A stretch of DNA of 64,000 nucleotides, taken from positions 21,521,297-21,585,296 of the forward strand of contig NC_091233.1 of NCBI RefSeq assembly GCF_040958095.1, read 5' to 3'. Under the pieces are notes generated by a model that was given only the letters and a program-made list of their open reading frames with translations, ran no database searches and was not told the origin of the DNA. Of this stretch, positions 62,455 to 64,000 are shown one piece after another; the first letter of the stretch is position 1, and every line of letters begins with the position of its first letter. This DNA is from Procambarus clarkii. Its lineage: Eukaryota; Arthropoda; Malacostraca; Decapoda; Cambaridae. Made by a program: the position numbers and the translations under genes.

Positions 62455-62860
62455 AATATTGGAGTGGGTGCATGAATATTGGAGTGGGTGGGTTAGTATT
62501 GGAGTGGGTGGGTTAGTATTGGAGTGGGTGGGTTAGTATTGGAGTGGGTGGGTTAGTATTGGAGTGGGTGGGTTAGTATTGGAGTGGGTGGGTTAGTATT
62601 GGAGTGGGTGGGTTAGTATTGGAGTGGGTGGGTTAGTATTGGAGTGGGTGGGTTAGTATTGGAGTGGGTGGGTTAGTATTGGAGTGGGTGGGTTAGTATT
62701 GGAGTGGGTGGGTTAGTATTGGAGTGGGTGGGTTAGTATTGGAGTGGGTGGGTTAGTATTGGAGTGGGTGGGTTAGTATTGGAGTGGGTGGGTTAGTATT
62801 GGAGTGGGTGGGTTAGTATTGGAGTGGGTGGGTTAGTATTGGAGTGGGTGAATGGGTATT
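62455..62860 (+). repeat. 20-bp minisatellite, about 20 near-identical copies
   Basis: The unit is GGAGTGGGTGGGTTAGTATT. From about 62481 to 62840 the copies are identical; the flanks decay into GGAGTGGGTGAATGGGTATT and similar. Confidence 0.97.
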
Positions 62861-62861
62861 G

Positions 62862-63420
62862 GAATGAGAGGGTGAGCAAGTGTTGGAGAAGGACGGTGGG
62901 TGAGTGTTGGAGTGGGTGGGTGAGCATACGTGCAAGAATGCCACAAGGACAACACCCCGAGATGTGTTGCGGGAGAGACACTCGACGACTCCTCAGGCAA
63001 CACAGGGACCGCAAGACAACACTGGTGCAGGCTTCTCAGGCAACACGTATTGACGCCACTCCGTAAAAAAAATGTGACGTGTTAGGTGACACAGAACGGA
63101 TAAAAATTGTATTTACAGTCGTAAGGACAAAGGTTTAGGCTTTTACTCTAAACAAAACCCCAATTATATTCGAAGACGGATAACCAGCAGTAATCTTAGT
63201 GACGATAACCGGTCCTCCTGTTTACCGGGGTATACTGTCAAGCAGTCACTACCGATGGTGTTCGCCTAACCGGTTCAGTAATCTGCTAGGATATGTAAAC
63301 ACGTTGCCTCACCCTGTTAGCAGAAAAAAAGGTGGAAGTTTTGTGATAAGAGAACAAATAACGAGGCTTTTGGAGGGTGGAGGTAGTTATGAGGAGAAAT
63401 CACTAAGCCAGTACGACTAC
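62862..63420. other. no gene seen
   Basis: Decayed GAGTG repeats to about 62930, then unique-looking sequence. Confidence 0.45.
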
Positions 63421-63424
63421 AATA

Positions 63425-64000
63425 TTAGGAGCTGGGATAGGAGGACGACGAGCTGGGATATGAGGACGAGGAGCTGGGATATGAGGACGACGAGCTAGGA
63501 TATGAGGACGAGGAGCTGGGATATGAGGACGACGAGCTGGGATATGAGGACGACGAGCTGGGATATGAGGACAAGGAGCTGGAATATGAGGACAAGGAGC
63601 TGGGATATGAGGACGACGAGCTGGGATATGAGGACAAGGAGCTGGAATATGAGGACAAGGAGCTGGGATATGAGGACGACGAGCTGGGATATGAGGACGA
63701 CGAGCTGGGATATGAGGACGAGGAGCTGGGATAGGAGGACGACGAGCTGGGATATGAGGACGAGGAGCTGGGATAGGAGGACGACGAGCTGGGATATGAG
63801 GACGAGGAGCTGGGATAGGAGGACGACGAGCTGGGATATGAGGACGACGAGCTGGGATATGAGGACAAGGAGCTGGGATATGAGGACGACAAGCTGGGAT
63901 ATGAGGACAAGGAGCTGGGATATGAGGACGAGGAGCTGGGATATGAGGACGACAAGCTGGGATATGAGGACAAGGAGCTGGGATATGAGGACGAGGAGCT
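63425..64000 (+). repeat. 21-bp minisatellite, continues past the window
   Basis: The unit is GAGCTGGGATATGAGGACGA C with GACAAG and GACGAG variants, about 27 copies. The minus frame (SSYPSSS repeats) is a by-product. The unit resembles the reverse complement of SINE body words at 795-860. Confidence 0.95.

Noticed and set aside
63425-63973. SSSYPSS-rich protein
   Set aside because: Antisense reading of a 21-bp array. The opposite strand contains frequent TAG/TGA variants and the motif is linked to a SINE body.

Overview
This window is eukaryotic nuclear DNA, most likely from a decapod crustacean (a freshwater crayfish is my best guess). That is an inference from recalled repeat families (the tRNA-derived SINE with a GC-rich tail, the tailed LINE 3' ends, and TTAGG-type repeats), from the intron-rich gene structure, and from the AT-rich, microsatellite-dense background. 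There is no sign of bacterial, plasmid or phage organisation, and no rRNA, bona fide tRNA gene or CRISPR array was found.

One host gene dominates. Sixteen exons on the minus strand between 50409 and 23029 join in one reading frame. Every junction has AG/GT borders, and all are phase 1 except one phase-0 junction. About 2,560 codons are visible. The product starts with a hydrophobic signal-like segment, followed by five divergent FAS1 (fasciclin)-like repeats. Each of repeats 2-5 is built from a linker exon ending in a W-containing motif, a first-half exon and a second-half exon. Between them lie acidic, low-complexity linkers. The largest linker is a single 3.8-kb exon (25943-29755) made of 14-, 7- and 25-residue tandem repeats rich in Pro, Glu, Val, Ala and Ser. 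I infer a secreted or extracellular-matrix modular protein; its function is not known to me. The 5' start exon, and possibly the 3' end, are missing from my model.

Layout: 1-10 kb holds LINE 3' ends, SINEs, minisatellites and a perfect foldback. A nearly intact CR1-like LINE (ORF1 with an SGNH esterase, ORF2 with endonuclease and reverse transcriptase) lies at 10.3-14.2 kb on the minus strand. At 14.3-22.9 kb there are more LINE/SINE fragments, a direct duplication of about 0.8 kb and one candidate plus-strand terminal exon (20633-20783). The FAS1-like gene occupies 23.0-50.4 kb, its introns loaded with LINE, SINE and foldback insertions. The interval 50.4-64 kb has no convincing gene but many repeats: SINEs (one split by another element), two MITE copies, a perfect 103-bp inverted repeat, a decayed LINE, TTAGG-like repeats and three minisatellites, the last running off the end of the window.

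Most long open frames in the window are antisense or off-frame products of tandem arrays whose unit length is divisible by three, and I do not treat them as genes.
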